From Pseudomonadota bacterium (GTDB lineage: Bacteria; Pseudomonadota; Gammaproteobacteria; JAKAQQ01): a DNA stretch of 64,000 nucleotides. The notes beneath the pieces were generated by a model that saw only the letters and a list, made by a program, of their open reading frames with translations, did not search any database and was not told where the DNA came from. The stretch lies in NCBI GenBank assembly GCA_021839245.1, contig JAKCBQ010000001.1:137256-201255 (forward strand). The letters are read 5' to 3'. Shown in pieces: positions 49,313 to 59,818 of this stretch (positions are counted from its first letter, which is position 1; every line of letters begins with the position of its first letter). Both the position numbers and the translations under genes were made by a program.

Positions 49313-49819
49313 TCAGGCTCCGGGCAGACACTTTTTGCCGCAGCCATCGCGCAGAACGACCGCCGTCGCGTAGTAAAGCGCCGCAACCGAGGCGATCACC
49401 GTCACCCATGCGCCAATGCGGGAGAACGCCGCCACGCCGAACGCACCGGCCACGAACTGCAGGGCGAGGGCGATATCAAGAAGAAGGAGGAAGAGAAAGC
49501 GCATCCCACCGACACTGCGGGCAGCCATCCAGAGCCCAAGGAAAACGACGAAGTACCAGAGCACCGCGCCGAGCGCCACCAAGCTCACCGGGGCCACGAC
49601 CATCAGAGCCAGAAGGAAGAACGTCAAGCCGTCGAGCCCCTGGTTTTCGAGCCAGGAGAGAACAGCGAGGACGACCAGCACGAGGCCGACACCCATCCCC
49701 AGCATGAATCCGCCCGGTGCGGACGCAACCGTGAGACCGGTGAAAGGCAAGGAGTGCATGAGGAGAAAGGTCGCCACGGTGAAATAACCGGCGACGGCCG
49801 TGACAGTGGTTTTATTCAT
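49313..49819 (-). CDS. SatP/GPR1/YaaH-like membrane protein
   Basis: Six-span protein of 168 residues (spans near 8-25, 36-58, 64-82, 87-101, 107-130, 137-155). It follows the acetate uptake (GPR1/FUN34/SatP) pattern: a small polar turn between spans 4 and 5, and a final VVLRDGCGKKCLPGA resembling the family end NE-x-GRTVLPxG. The N-terminal NPAPLGL signature of acetate transporters is missing, so transport of acetate/succinate is only a guess. An upstream GGGAGA supports the ATG at 49819. Convergent with the yciK-like gene. Confidence 0.6.
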   Translation of the reverse strand: MNKTTVTAVAGYFTVATFLLMHSLPFTGLTVASAPGGFMLGMGVGLVLVVLAVLSWLENQGLDGLTFFLLALMVVAPVSLVALGAVLWYFVVFLGLWMAARSVGGMRFLFLLLLDIALALQFVAGAFGVAAFSRIGAWVTVIASVAALYYATAVVLRDGCGKKCLPGA

Positions 49820-50175
49820 GAGATTTAGGTCTCCCTAATGATTGTTGTGTAGATCCGACGCTCCAAGCGAGCGTCGTGGTGAGCCGCCAGGATGGACGGC
49901 ACCGCACCGTTATAGCACCGAACGGAACGAGACGCCATGGATCTCAATTGAGGCAGAAAACAACAGTTCAACATCATGTTTTTACAATAATTATTTAAGT
50001 CTATTCCGCCTCCTCCGGCCCCACTCCACCGCTGGCCCTGGAGTAAGCATCTCCGACACACGATGAGGAGAGCGACCTTGCTCTGAAAGAAGGACAACAT
50101 CGGGGAATATACGCGAAAAGCTTGAAATCACGTGAATGGCACGTGTGCGCAGAGCGGGAAGGCTCCTCTCAGCCG
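49820..50175. other. Intergenic, no gene seen
   Basis: 356 bp upstream of the SatP-like gene and downstream of purA. The part at about 49930-50000 is AT-rich and may carry the SatP-like gene promoter; I see no convincing hexamer pair. No coding potential and no RNA structure recognised. Confidence 0.4.
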
Positions 50176-52384
<2,209 letters not shown>

Positions 52385-52388
<4 letters not shown>

Positions 52389-53503
52389 ATCGAACTCCGC
52401 GAGGAAGGCACCGGGTGCGCCGGGGGTTTGGACGGTTTTGCCCGTGCGGGCGCGGAGGCGTGCGTCTGCTGCGGCGTCGGGGCGATGGGTCCGAGAACGA
52501 TGCGAAGTTTTCGGCCGAACGAAAGCGTGACGCGTTGCGCACGAATCCCGCGCCGAAGGAGCTCGAGCGCAAGAAGCCGGCGCGCCAAAAGAGGATCACG
52601 ACGGTAGACGGGAAGAAGAGATCGGAAAACGGCGATACGGTTTTGGGCGCGTGCGAGAATTTGTTCGTCTCTCCGGCGCTCACGAGCTCCGAGCGCTTCG
52701 GCTTCGAGACGGGCCAGGGCAAGACGCGTCTTCGCCTTTCGTCGCGCAGCCAAAAGTAAGGCGTCCTGTCTTTGTGCAAGATCGACGAGAGCGGCCGCTT
52801 CTTTTCTGAGCGGCCGAGGTGGCACGAGCGCAAGCCCGAGAACGTCGAGACGGCCCCACGGGGCGAGGGCGGAAAGCCCCTGTCGCCCGGGAGAAGTCTT
52901 CACCCCACGCGGCAAGGGGGGCGGACGCGACCAAAGGCGGATCAGGGCGCTGCGAATCGCTTCGATCCCCCCGCTCTTCGTGGGGTTTTTCAGGGTCGGG
53001 CTCAGCAAGACCTGGGCCAGGATGTGCCGAAGACGCGCGCGCCTGAGCCGGCTGAGACCGGCCGAGGCCAGCGCCGCACGCCGCGGGTGGAGCGCATGGA
53101 TACGGTAACGCAACCGTACCACGAGAAGACGCCCATCGTCCGTGAGCACGTGCATACGCAAAAGCCGCGCCCCACGCGAAGGAGCGGCGGCAAGGAGAAC
53201 GCGTGTGAACGGCCAGGGAGAAAGCCAGTGCGTACCGGACCCGAGCGTCCCTTCCGGCTGCCCGAGAAGGAACGGGTAGCCGACACGGCCTGTCGGAATA
53301 CTGACCAACCCCGTGCTCAACCAGAAAACCAGGAGGACGACAAACGGGATGAGAAGCGTCAGTCGGTGGTTGCGGCGCAATCCACGCCAAGGATCCTGGC
53401 CCGGAGTGCGGCGCCGGTCCCAGCGCGCACGGATTTTCTTCAGCCAGAGATCGAGTTCGGGCTCCTGCGGGGGCTCCTTCCAGGGATCCTTGTCTTCGGG
53501 CAT
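52385..53503 (-). CDS. hflK: HflK-like SPFH/band 7 protein, strongly diverged
   Basis: Partner of HflC. The 372-residue product has a charged N-terminus (EDKDPWKEPPQEPELDLWLK, similar in role to HflK), one span at about 47-65 (LTLLIPFVVLLVFWLSTGL), VSIPTGRVGYPFLLGQPEGT and a weak SPFH domain, then an Arg/Ala-rich helical part and a Pro-rich C-terminal tail. Hallmark residues such as ERGVVTRFG are replaced. The ATG at 53503 begins one base after the hflX stop; a much longer open frame upstream overlaps hflX and is rejected. Confidence 0.8.
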
Positions 53504-53504
53504 C

Positions 53505-54854
53505 TCATTCCACCCCACGGGCACGGGCCTCACGGGCGGGACGGCGCGAAGGCGACGCAGCTCGACGCACGTGGCTCCCGTCACGCAAGCGGCACGGATC
53601 GACGGCGTGGGCGGCGCAGAGCCGCTCCCACAGACCCTCGTCGACGATAAGGTCCAGGATCCAGGCCCCTCGCGGGTCGGTGCGTTCGGCCACGACGGCA
53701 CGTACGCGGTAGAGCGCGGCCCGAAAGGCCCCCTCCCCGGCCGTCAGAGTCAGCCGCCCTTTCCGGGCTCGGGACGCCAGACGTTCGGACACCGCCGCCC
53801 GTAGGAGATCGAGACCTTCACCGCTCCCGGCGGAAATCCACACACGCTGGGGGAGGCCGCGGGCGTCGCGTTCCACCCGTGGATGTTCCCCGAGGCGATC
53901 GATCTTGTTCACCACGTCGAGGCGCGGAAGATCGCTCGCCCCGATCTCACCGAGGACATCGAGGACCGCGCGTTCCTTTTCGAGTCGGTCCGGAGCCGAG
54001 GCGTCGACGACGTGCAGGAGAAGTGTGGCCTCCCGAATCTCGCCGAGCGTCGCTCGGAACGCCGCCACAAGCTCGTGGGGCAGTTCGCGGATGAAGCCGA
54101 CGGTGTCCGCGAGGACGACATCAGGATGGCCGGTGAGGGGCACACGGCGAAGTTTCGGATCAAGGGTCGCGAACAGACGGTCGGCGACCTCACCTTCGTC
54201 CGTTCGGGCGAGGGCATTGAAAATCGTGGATTTTCCGGCGTTGGTGTAGCCGACGAGAGCCACGGTCTCGACCGAACGGCGCGCACGGCGCGCGCACGCC
54301 CGCCGACGGGCCAACGTCTCGAGCTCGCCTTCCAACTGGTGGATCCGGCGGTTGATGAGACGACGGTCGGTCTCGAGCTGGGTTTCACCCGGGCCGCGCA
54401 ATCCGATTCCACCTTTCTGACGCTCGAGATGGGTCCAGCCTCGAACGAGGCGGCTTGCCGCGTAGCGGAGACGGGCGATTTCGACCTGAAGCTTGCCTTC
54501 GTAGCTTTGCGCCCGCTCGGCAAAAATCTGGAGGATGAGCCCCGTGCGGTCGACGACACGGGCGAGAGAACCGTTTTCAAGATTGCGGGCCTGGACCCCG
54601 CTGAGCGGGTGGTTGACAAGGACATGGCGCAGCCCTTCGCGTGAGACCGCCTCCCCGATCTCGCGCAGCTTGCCGAGACCCACGAACGCCCTCGGATCAG
54701 GCTTCTCCCGGCGCCCACGGACCGTGACGACCGGCTTGTATCCGCCGGACAGGGCAAGCGCGGAAAATTCCTCGAGCGACGTGCGGGCTCCACCTTCGGC
54801 ACGGCCGAGATCCAGCTGGACGAGCACCGCTCCCTTCGCGGCGTGTTCTTCCAC
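53505..54854 (-). CDS. hflX: GTPase HflX
   Basis: Ribosome-associated GTPase that splits stalled 70S ribosomes. The 449-residue product has the N-terminal HflX domain (FVGLGKLREIGEAV, VVDRTGLILQIFAERAQSYE, RLVRGWTHLERQKGGIGLRG) and G domain motifs GYTNAGKST, DTVGFIRELPHEL and NKID. All match E. coli HflX, with the usual TQLETDRR between them. The GTG at 54854 is used, twelve bases after the hfq stop; the frame open upstream overlaps hfq. Confidence 0.95.
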   Translation of the reverse strand: MEEHAAKGAVLVQLDLGRAEGGARTSLEEFSALALSGGYKPVVTVRGRREKPDPRAFVGLGKLREIGEAVSREGLRHVLVNHPLSGVQARNLENGSLARVVDRTGLILQIFAERAQSYEGKLQVEIARLRYAASRLVRGWTHLERQKGGIGLRGPGETQLETDRRLINRRIHQLEGELETLARRRACARRARRSVETVALVGYTNAGKSTIFNALARTDEGEVADRLFATLDPKLRRVPLTGHPDVVLADTVGFIRELPHELVAAFRATLGEIREATLLLHVVDASAPDRLEKERAVLDVLGEIGASDLPRLDVVNKIDRLGEHPRVERDARGLPQRVWISAGSGEGLDLLRAAVSERLASRARKGRLTLTAGEGAFRAALYRVRAVVAERTDPRGAWILDLIVDEGLWERLCAAHAVDPCRLRDGSHVRRAASPSRRPAREARARGVE

Positions 54855-54864
54855 GGAGACGGGG

Positions 54865-55125
54865 TCAGACGCCGGAGTCCACCTCGTCGAGCGCCTCGCT
54901 GCTCTCTTCGGTCTCAAGACTCACGCGTCGCGAGGGAACGACCGTGGAGACAGCGTGTTTGTAAACCATCTGACTGACACTGTTCTTGAGCAGGATCACG
55001 AACTGATCGAACGCTTCGATCTGCCCCTGGAGCTTGATCCCGTTCACAAGGTAGACAGAGACGGGCACCCTCTCTTTGCGCAAGAGATTCAGAAACGGAT
55101 CCTGGAGAGAAGCGTTCTTGGTCAT
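54865..55125 (-). CDS. hfq: RNA chaperone Hfq
   Basis: Hexameric Sm-like protein for small-RNA regulation. The 86-residue product has [38 protein letters not shown] and [13 protein letters not shown], which contain Sm1 and Sm2 motifs including Gln-8-, Phe-42- and YKH-type RNA-contact residues; a short acidic tail follows. The -10 box at 55199-55204 and a 67-nt leader lie upstream, so hfq-hflX-hflK-hflC-purA can be transcribed separately from miaA. Confidence 0.97.
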   Translation of the reverse strand: MTKNASLQDPFLNLLRKERVPVSVYLVNGIKLQGQIEAFDQFVILLKNSVSQMVYKHAVSTVVPSRRVSLETEESSEALDEVDSGV

Positions 55126-55474
55126 ATATCACACACCACCGGAGCAAAGATGACGAACACACCGGGAAGTGTCCACGGATACATGTTCGTAGAGAGACAT
55201 TTTAGCATATCCCTCCCATACCGAAAAGGGCTGTGATGGGCTCCATGCTTGTTTCTCAGGCCCGACAAACAAGGCGGCGGAAGCTCCCTTCGGGCACGAT
55301 CGGGAGCGACCCCGGGGAACACCGCGGGACCGGCCTCCCTTCCGGTGCAGCGTTTCCGGGGACGACCGGACTCAAGGACGTGACGAGAGACACGCCATCC
55401 GAGTGCCACAGGGCACGGTACAGAAGAACCTACCGGCGGACGCCGCAACGGAGCCTGTGTCTCCGAACCTCGTC
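55126..55474. other. hfq upstream region with probable promoter
   Basis: 349 bp between miaA and hfq. TAAAAT (minus, 55204-55199) is a likely -10 box; the -35 17 bp upstream (TTTTCG) is weak, and transcription would start near 55192. No gene is seen: an open frame reading through hfq's leader has no family resemblance. The spacing is unusual because miaA and hfq are often much closer. Confidence 0.45.
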
Positions 55475-56440
55475 TCAATCCCTCCCCCCGGAGTCGAGGA
55501 ATTTGTCGACCGACTGCTGAAGATCCATCTTTAGAGTTCGCTCGTTTTCCCACGGAAACACCCGCCAATCTTTGAGAGAGCGGATCCAGGTGGATTGCCT
55601 CTTGGCCAACTGTGCCGTGGCAATCCGCGCCCGCTCCACCGCCTCGTCATAGACGCGCCGACCTGCGCAACACTCCCAGAGTTGGCGGTAACCGACGGCC
55701 CGGATGGCCGGACACGAGGAATCAAGATCGCCGCGCTCGTAGAGAGCGCGCACCTCGTCAAGAAAACCGCGTGCGAGCATGGCCGAGAGGCGTGCGTCGA
55801 GGCGGCGTCTGTGCGCCGGGCGGTCGTGGACCGCAATCACCAAACGCAGGACCGAATCCTCCTCCATCCGTGCCGATGATCGGTGGGCGCTCGGCCCCTT
55901 TCCGCTCAGGTTCAAAATCTCGAGCGCGCGAACGATCCGCACCCGGTCGTGGGGATGGATACGGGCCGCCGCCTCGGGATCAAGGCGGGCGAGGCGGGCG
56001 TGCAGTGCCGACCAGCCAACCACCGCAGCTTCGGCCGCGAGGCGTTGCCGCTCGTGCGGGTCGGCAGGTGGAAGCTCGGCGTCCAAACCACCGAAAAAGG
56101 CACGGAAATAGAGGAATGTCCCGCCCACGAGAAGCGGCAGGCGTCCACGGGCGCGAATCTCCGCGATCGCCCGTCGTGCGTCGGCCACAAAGGCGCCCGC
56201 GGAATAATCCTCAGACGGATCCCTGAGATCCAGCAGGTGGTGAGGAACGCGGGCCCGCTCCGCCGTTCCCGGCTTGTCGGTTCCGATGTCGAGGCCCCGG
56301 TAAACCTGGGCCGAATCGACGCTCAGGATCTCGGCGCCGAAGCGTTCGGCAAGAGCGAGGGCGAGAGCCGATTTGCCAACGCCCGTCGGGCCGGCGAGGA
56401 CGACGAGGGGCAAGCCGCCGCGCGCCCGGGGGGCCGTCAC
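55475..56440 (-). CDS. miaA: tRNA dimethylallyltransferase
   Basis: Adds dimethylallyl to A37 of tRNAs reading UNN codons. The 321-residue product has P loop LAGPTGVGKSALA (about 16-28), DSAQVYRGLDIGTDKP, GGTFLYFRAFFGGL and the C-terminal motif AVGYRQLWE. Length is as E. coli MiaA (316). The GTG at 56440 overlaps the mutL stop by GTGA and fits the family; a TTG 24 codons upstream is rejected. Confidence 0.95.
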   Translation of the reverse strand: MTAPRARGGLPLVVLAGPTGVGKSALALALAERFGAEILSVDSAQVYRGLDIGTDKPGTAERARVPHHLLDLRDPSEDYSAGAFVADARRAIAEIRARGRLPLLVGGTFLYFRAFFGGLDAELPPADPHERQRLAAEAAVVGWSALHARLARLDPEAAARIHPHDRVRIVRALEILNLSGKGPSAHRSSARMEEDSVLRLVIAVHDRPAHRRRLDARLSAMLARGFLDEVRALYERGDLDSSCPAIRAVGYRQLWECCAGRRVYDEAVERARIATAQLAKRQSTWIRSLKDWRVFPWENERTLKMDLQQSVDKFLDSGGRD

Positions 56441-58266
56441 CGCCCGCGCCGAAAGAAACGGTCGAACGTCTCGCGGCCCAGGACGACGTAACTCGGTCGT
56501 CCGTGGCTGCAATGCTCGGCTCCTTCGGCCTCTTCGAGGCGGTGCAAAAGTTCTTTCATGGCGTCGATCCCCATGGTCCCTCCCGCCTTGACGGCCTGAT
56601 CGCAGGCCACGTCGGCGAGAATCTCGAACACACGCTCGGCCAAGGCGCGTTCGTCGGGTTCGTCGTCCCAGCGCGAGGCCACCGCTTCGAGAAGCCTTTG
56701 CGGGTCGCTGCGCCCGAGAAGCAGAGGAACGGCACGGATCACGAGGGTCGAAGGACCGAGAGCGTCGATTTCGAATCCCAGGCGCTCAAGGCGCGGAGCG
56801 GCCTCGGCAAGAAGAGCACAAACCCGCGGCCCGAGATCGACGGGATGGGGGACGAGTAGTCTCTGGCGGGGCACGGGGCCCTGTTCGTACTGAGCCTTGA
56901 GATCTTCGAACAGCAGCCGTTCGTGGGCGGCGTGAATGTCGACAACGACGAGATCGTCGTCGGAGCGGGCCACCAAAAATGTCCCGGCCAAGACCGCGAG
57001 AGGCTCGCCCAGGCGGCGCCTTCCTGTCCCTGCCGCGAAGACTGTATCCTCGGCGGCCGGCTGAAACTCCTGAGAAGCGCGAGCCAGGGTCTCGTCCATG
57101 CGGAGCGCGATCTTTGTGACCGGCGGGCGCGGCGCACCGAGGCCGGGCAGATCCGCGCCCCGTCCCGTCCCGAAGGGGGCCCGGCCCGCGGACGGCGGAG
57201 CGGGGATGTCGTGACGCGGAGAAAGAAGCGTGGCTTCGCCCCCGTGCGGTGCGGCCAGTCGCTCATGACAGGCGCCTTCCACGAACGCGTGGAGGCGACC
57301 TCCATCACGGAAGCGGATCTCCTGTTTGGCGGGATGCACGTTCATGTCGACGTCACCAGGAAGGAGAGTCAAGCGCAAAAGATAGGCCGGTTGGGCACGG
57401 CCATGGAGGAATTCCTCACAAGAACGCCGAAGAGCGTGGTGGAGTGTGCGGTCGCGCAGAGGCCGGCCGTTGATGCACCAGAGCTGGGGTTCGCTGAGCT
57501 CCCCCGCGCAGCGTGGATCAAGAAGCCAGCCGTCGAGGTCGAGATCGCCCGAGGTCGCCTTCACCCGCAGAGCCCCGTCGGCGAACCGTCGTCCGGCCAA
57601 AGACTCGAGCCAGCGGTGGACCGTCTCGGCCTCCTTCCCCTCCACGGCCGGAACCGCGAGCAGGATACGCGTTTCGTCACGCACTTCGAAGGAGGTTTCG
57701 GGGTGCGCGAAGGCGAGTCGACGCACGGCCTCGAGGACGTGGCGACTTTCGGTCACAGGTGTGCGCAAGAAGCGTCGGCGTGCAGGAAAGCGATAGAAAA
57801 GATCACGAACCTCGACCGTGGTTCCTGTCGGATGGGCCACCGCCCGAGGCTCCGCGGAAGGATGGCCGGGGCGGACGGCGTCGAGCCGGTAGGCCTCCGC
57901 CCGCCCGCTCGCCCGCGAGATGATGGCGACGTCGGCCACCGCCGCCATGCTCGCGAGAGCCTCCCCACGAAAACCGAGGGTCGACAGATGGGCCAGATCC
58001 TCGTAGGAGGCGATTTTGCTCGTCGCGTGCGCTTCGAGGGCCCGAGAAAGATCCTCCCGAAGAATGCCGCAGCCGTCGTCGCGCACACGGATCAGACGGA
58101 TGCCGCCTTCTTCGATCATGATCTCGACACGTCCCGCACCGGCGTCGAGGCTGTTCTCGACGAGCTCTCGGACGACCGAAGCCGGCCGCTCAATGACTTC
58201 GCCCGCCGCGATCCGCTCGACCAACTCCGGCGGGAGCGGCCGGATGCCGCCCGGGGTGACGTTCAC
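56437..58266 (-). CDS. mutL: DNA mismatch repair protein MutL, endonuclease type
   Basis: Couples MutS to strand removal. The 609-residue product has GHKL ATPase motifs with ELVEN (Glu-37), RDDGCGI (62-68) and GFRGEAL (98-104), the linker, and a C-terminal domain with DIHAAHERLLFE (443-454), ACDQAVKAG and CSHGRP. The first resembles the nuclease site DQHAxxERxxxE of nicking MutL proteins with Gln replaced by Ile; the other two are their zinc-binding motifs. E. coli MutL lacks these and uses MutH. It overlaps miaA and lies 162 bp after amiB. Confidence 0.94.
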   Translation of the reverse strand: MNVTPGGIRPLPPELVERIAAGEVIERPASVVRELVENSLDAGAGRVEIMIEEGGIRLIRVRDDGCGILREDLSRALEAHATSKIASYEDLAHLSTLGFRGEALASMAAVADVAIISRASGRAEAYRLDAVRPGHPSAEPRAVAHPTGTTVEVRDLFYRFPARRRFLRTPVTESRHVLEAVRRLAFAHPETSFEVRDETRILLAVPAVEGKEAETVHRWLESLAGRRFADGALRVKATSGDLDLDGWLLDPRCAGELSEPQLWCINGRPLRDRTLHHALRRSCEEFLHGRAQPAYLLRLTLLPGDVDMNVHPAKQEIRFRDGGRLHAFVEGACHERLAAPHGGEATLLSPRHDIPAPPSAGRAPFGTGRGADLPGLGAPRPPVTKIALRMDETLARASQEFQPAAEDTVFAAGTGRRRLGEPLAVLAGTFLVARSDDDLVVVDIHAAHERLLFEDLKAQYEQGPVPRQRLLVPHPVDLGPRVCALLAEAAPRLERLGFEIDALGPSTLVIRAVPLLLGRSDPQRLLEAVASRWDDEPDERALAERVFEILADVACDQAVKAGGTMGIDAMKELLHRLEEAEGAEHCSHGRPSYVVLGRETFDRFFRRGR

Positions 58267-58428
58267 GGAGGACGGGGTCGGGAAGTGGCGTTCACCGGAC
58301 CCATTCTAGAGGTTCTCTGAACAACGGCCACCCCATCCGTGGAGGGCGCTCTCCGAACGCGCAGCGACGGCGGCGAGGAAAACGCAGACCTCGGGTCGTG
58401 AAGGTTCGACACGATGCCCACGTCGATC

Positions 58429-59775
58429 TCAACGGCCACGCGCCCCCGGCACAATCAAGACCTCTCCCGGAACAATGAGGCTCGAGTTCAGGTGGTTCAG
58501 AAGGCGCAGGCGGCGAACCGAAACTCCGTAACGTTGCGCAATGCCGCCGAGGGTGTCGCCCGGCTCGACAACGACGCGGCTCGCTCCCCGGCGGGCCTGG
58601 GCGACGCTCAGGGCCAGACGGGTCCTTCGGTTTTCTCGAAGGTCGTGCAGAATCCCCTCGGCGATCCCGCGGGCGATACGGTGCCGGAACCACGGTTCGG
58701 CGAGCTCGCGTGCCTGGACCGGGTTGGTGATGAAGGCGGTTTCGATGAGGACAGAAGGAATATCCGGTGTCCGAAGAACCGCAAAATCCGCCTGCTGAAC
58801 CGTCTCGTCGTGAAGCGGCACAAGAGCCCCGAGCGTGTGAATGATCGCGCGTCCCAGCCGGAGACTTTCGTGGATCGTGGCCGTCTGGGCCAAATGGAGC
58901 AAAACGCGGCGAAGTCCAGGACTTCGGTGCCGGAGATTCACCGAATAGACCTCCTCGTGTGCCCGTGCGGCCTGATCGTTCTCGCTACGCGCTTCCCAGC
59001 GCGCCAGCGTGCTCGTCGCTCCGTGACGTGAAAGAGCAAACACCATCGCTCCGGAAATCGCGCGGTCGGGAAAGGAATTGGCGTGAATCGACACGTAGAG
59101 CTGACCGTGTGCCCTCTGGCAGATCCGGCGGCGCTGACGCAGCGAGACGTAGTAGTTGCCGGTCCGCGTCATGACCACCCGAACCCCAGGGACCGTTTCG
59201 AGATCGCGGCGGACCCGCAGGCCGATCGCGAGTGTGACGACTTTTTCCTCAAGCCCGTTGGGTCCGATGGCCCCCGAGTCGATCCCTCCGTGCCCGGGAT
59301 CGATGCAAACCACAATCGGCTTGAGCCCACGCCGAAGACGGCGGTCCACGATCACCGCAGAGGGTTCCGCACCACTTTTTCTCAGCGGGCGAAGGACAAG
59401 AACGAGGACGCGGTCGCCGTGAGGCCCGGGCGCACCGTAGAAACTACGGGGGAGCACGGCCCGACGAAGATCAAAGACGAGCCGGAGCGAGGAGCCTTGC
59501 CGACCAAGACGGACCGCGCGAACAAGACCGGCCGCTTGCGGCAAGGCGGCGAGGGCCGAGACGGTCCTGTGAAGGTCGAGGACGAGCCGATCGGGGCGCG
59601 CCAACGTAAAAAGATCGTGCCCGACGCGGCGATCGAGGCGCAGACGGATCACCGTTCTCGACCCGTTGCGAATCACCGCGAGGCCGAGAAGCCGCGCTCC
59701 CGGAGGGAGCGGTGCGGCCGAAGCCACCGTCACCCAAAGACAAGCGCACGCCAGTGCCAAGATGCGACCACGCAC
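58429..59775 (-). CDS. amiB: N-acetylmuramoyl-L-alanine amidase AmiB/AmiC type
   Basis: Periplasmic septal-wall amidase. The 448-residue product has a signal peptide (about 1-21, ALACACLWVTVASA), an N-terminal AMIN domain (about 25-120) that binds septal murein, Amidase_3 with VCIDPGHGGIDSGAIGPNG, Glu in the EEKVVTLAIG region, VSIHANSF and VLIETAFITNP, and a C-terminal LysM (VEPGDTLGGIAQRYGVS). Length equals E. coli AmiB (445). The GTG at 59775 has AGAGGG about ten bases upstream; the frame upstream is foreign. NlpD at 8178 would be its activator; tsaE, usual neighbour, is absent. Confidence 0.94.
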   Translation of the reverse strand: MRGRILALACACLWVTVASAAPLPPGARLLGLAVIRNGSRTVIRLRLDRRVGHDLFTLARPDRLVLDLHRTVSALAALPQAAGLVRAVRLGRQGSSLRLVFDLRRAVLPRSFYGAPGPHGDRVLVLVLRPLRKSGAEPSAVIVDRRLRRGLKPIVVCIDPGHGGIDSGAIGPNGLEEKVVTLAIGLRVRRDLETVPGVRVVMTRTGNYYVSLRQRRRICQRAHGQLYVSIHANSFPDRAISGAMVFALSRHGATSTLARWEARSENDQAARAHEEVYSVNLRHRSPGLRRVLLHLAQTATIHESLRLGRAIIHTLGALVPLHDETVQQADFAVLRTPDIPSVLIETAFITNPVQARELAEPWFRHRIARGIAEGILHDLRENRRTRLALSVAQARRGASRVVVEPGDTLGGIAQRYGVSVRRLRLLNHLNSSLIVPGEVLIVPGARGR

Positions 59776-59818
59776 GATGGGATACCCTCTCGCGTTCCGG
59801 ATGGGAGCCTGGAAGAGC

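Noticed and set aside
55122..55568. A 148-codon minus-strand frame in the hfq leader
   Set aside because: No domain, runs through miaA's end and the hfq promoter, and its composition is typical of a non-coding GC-rich frame.
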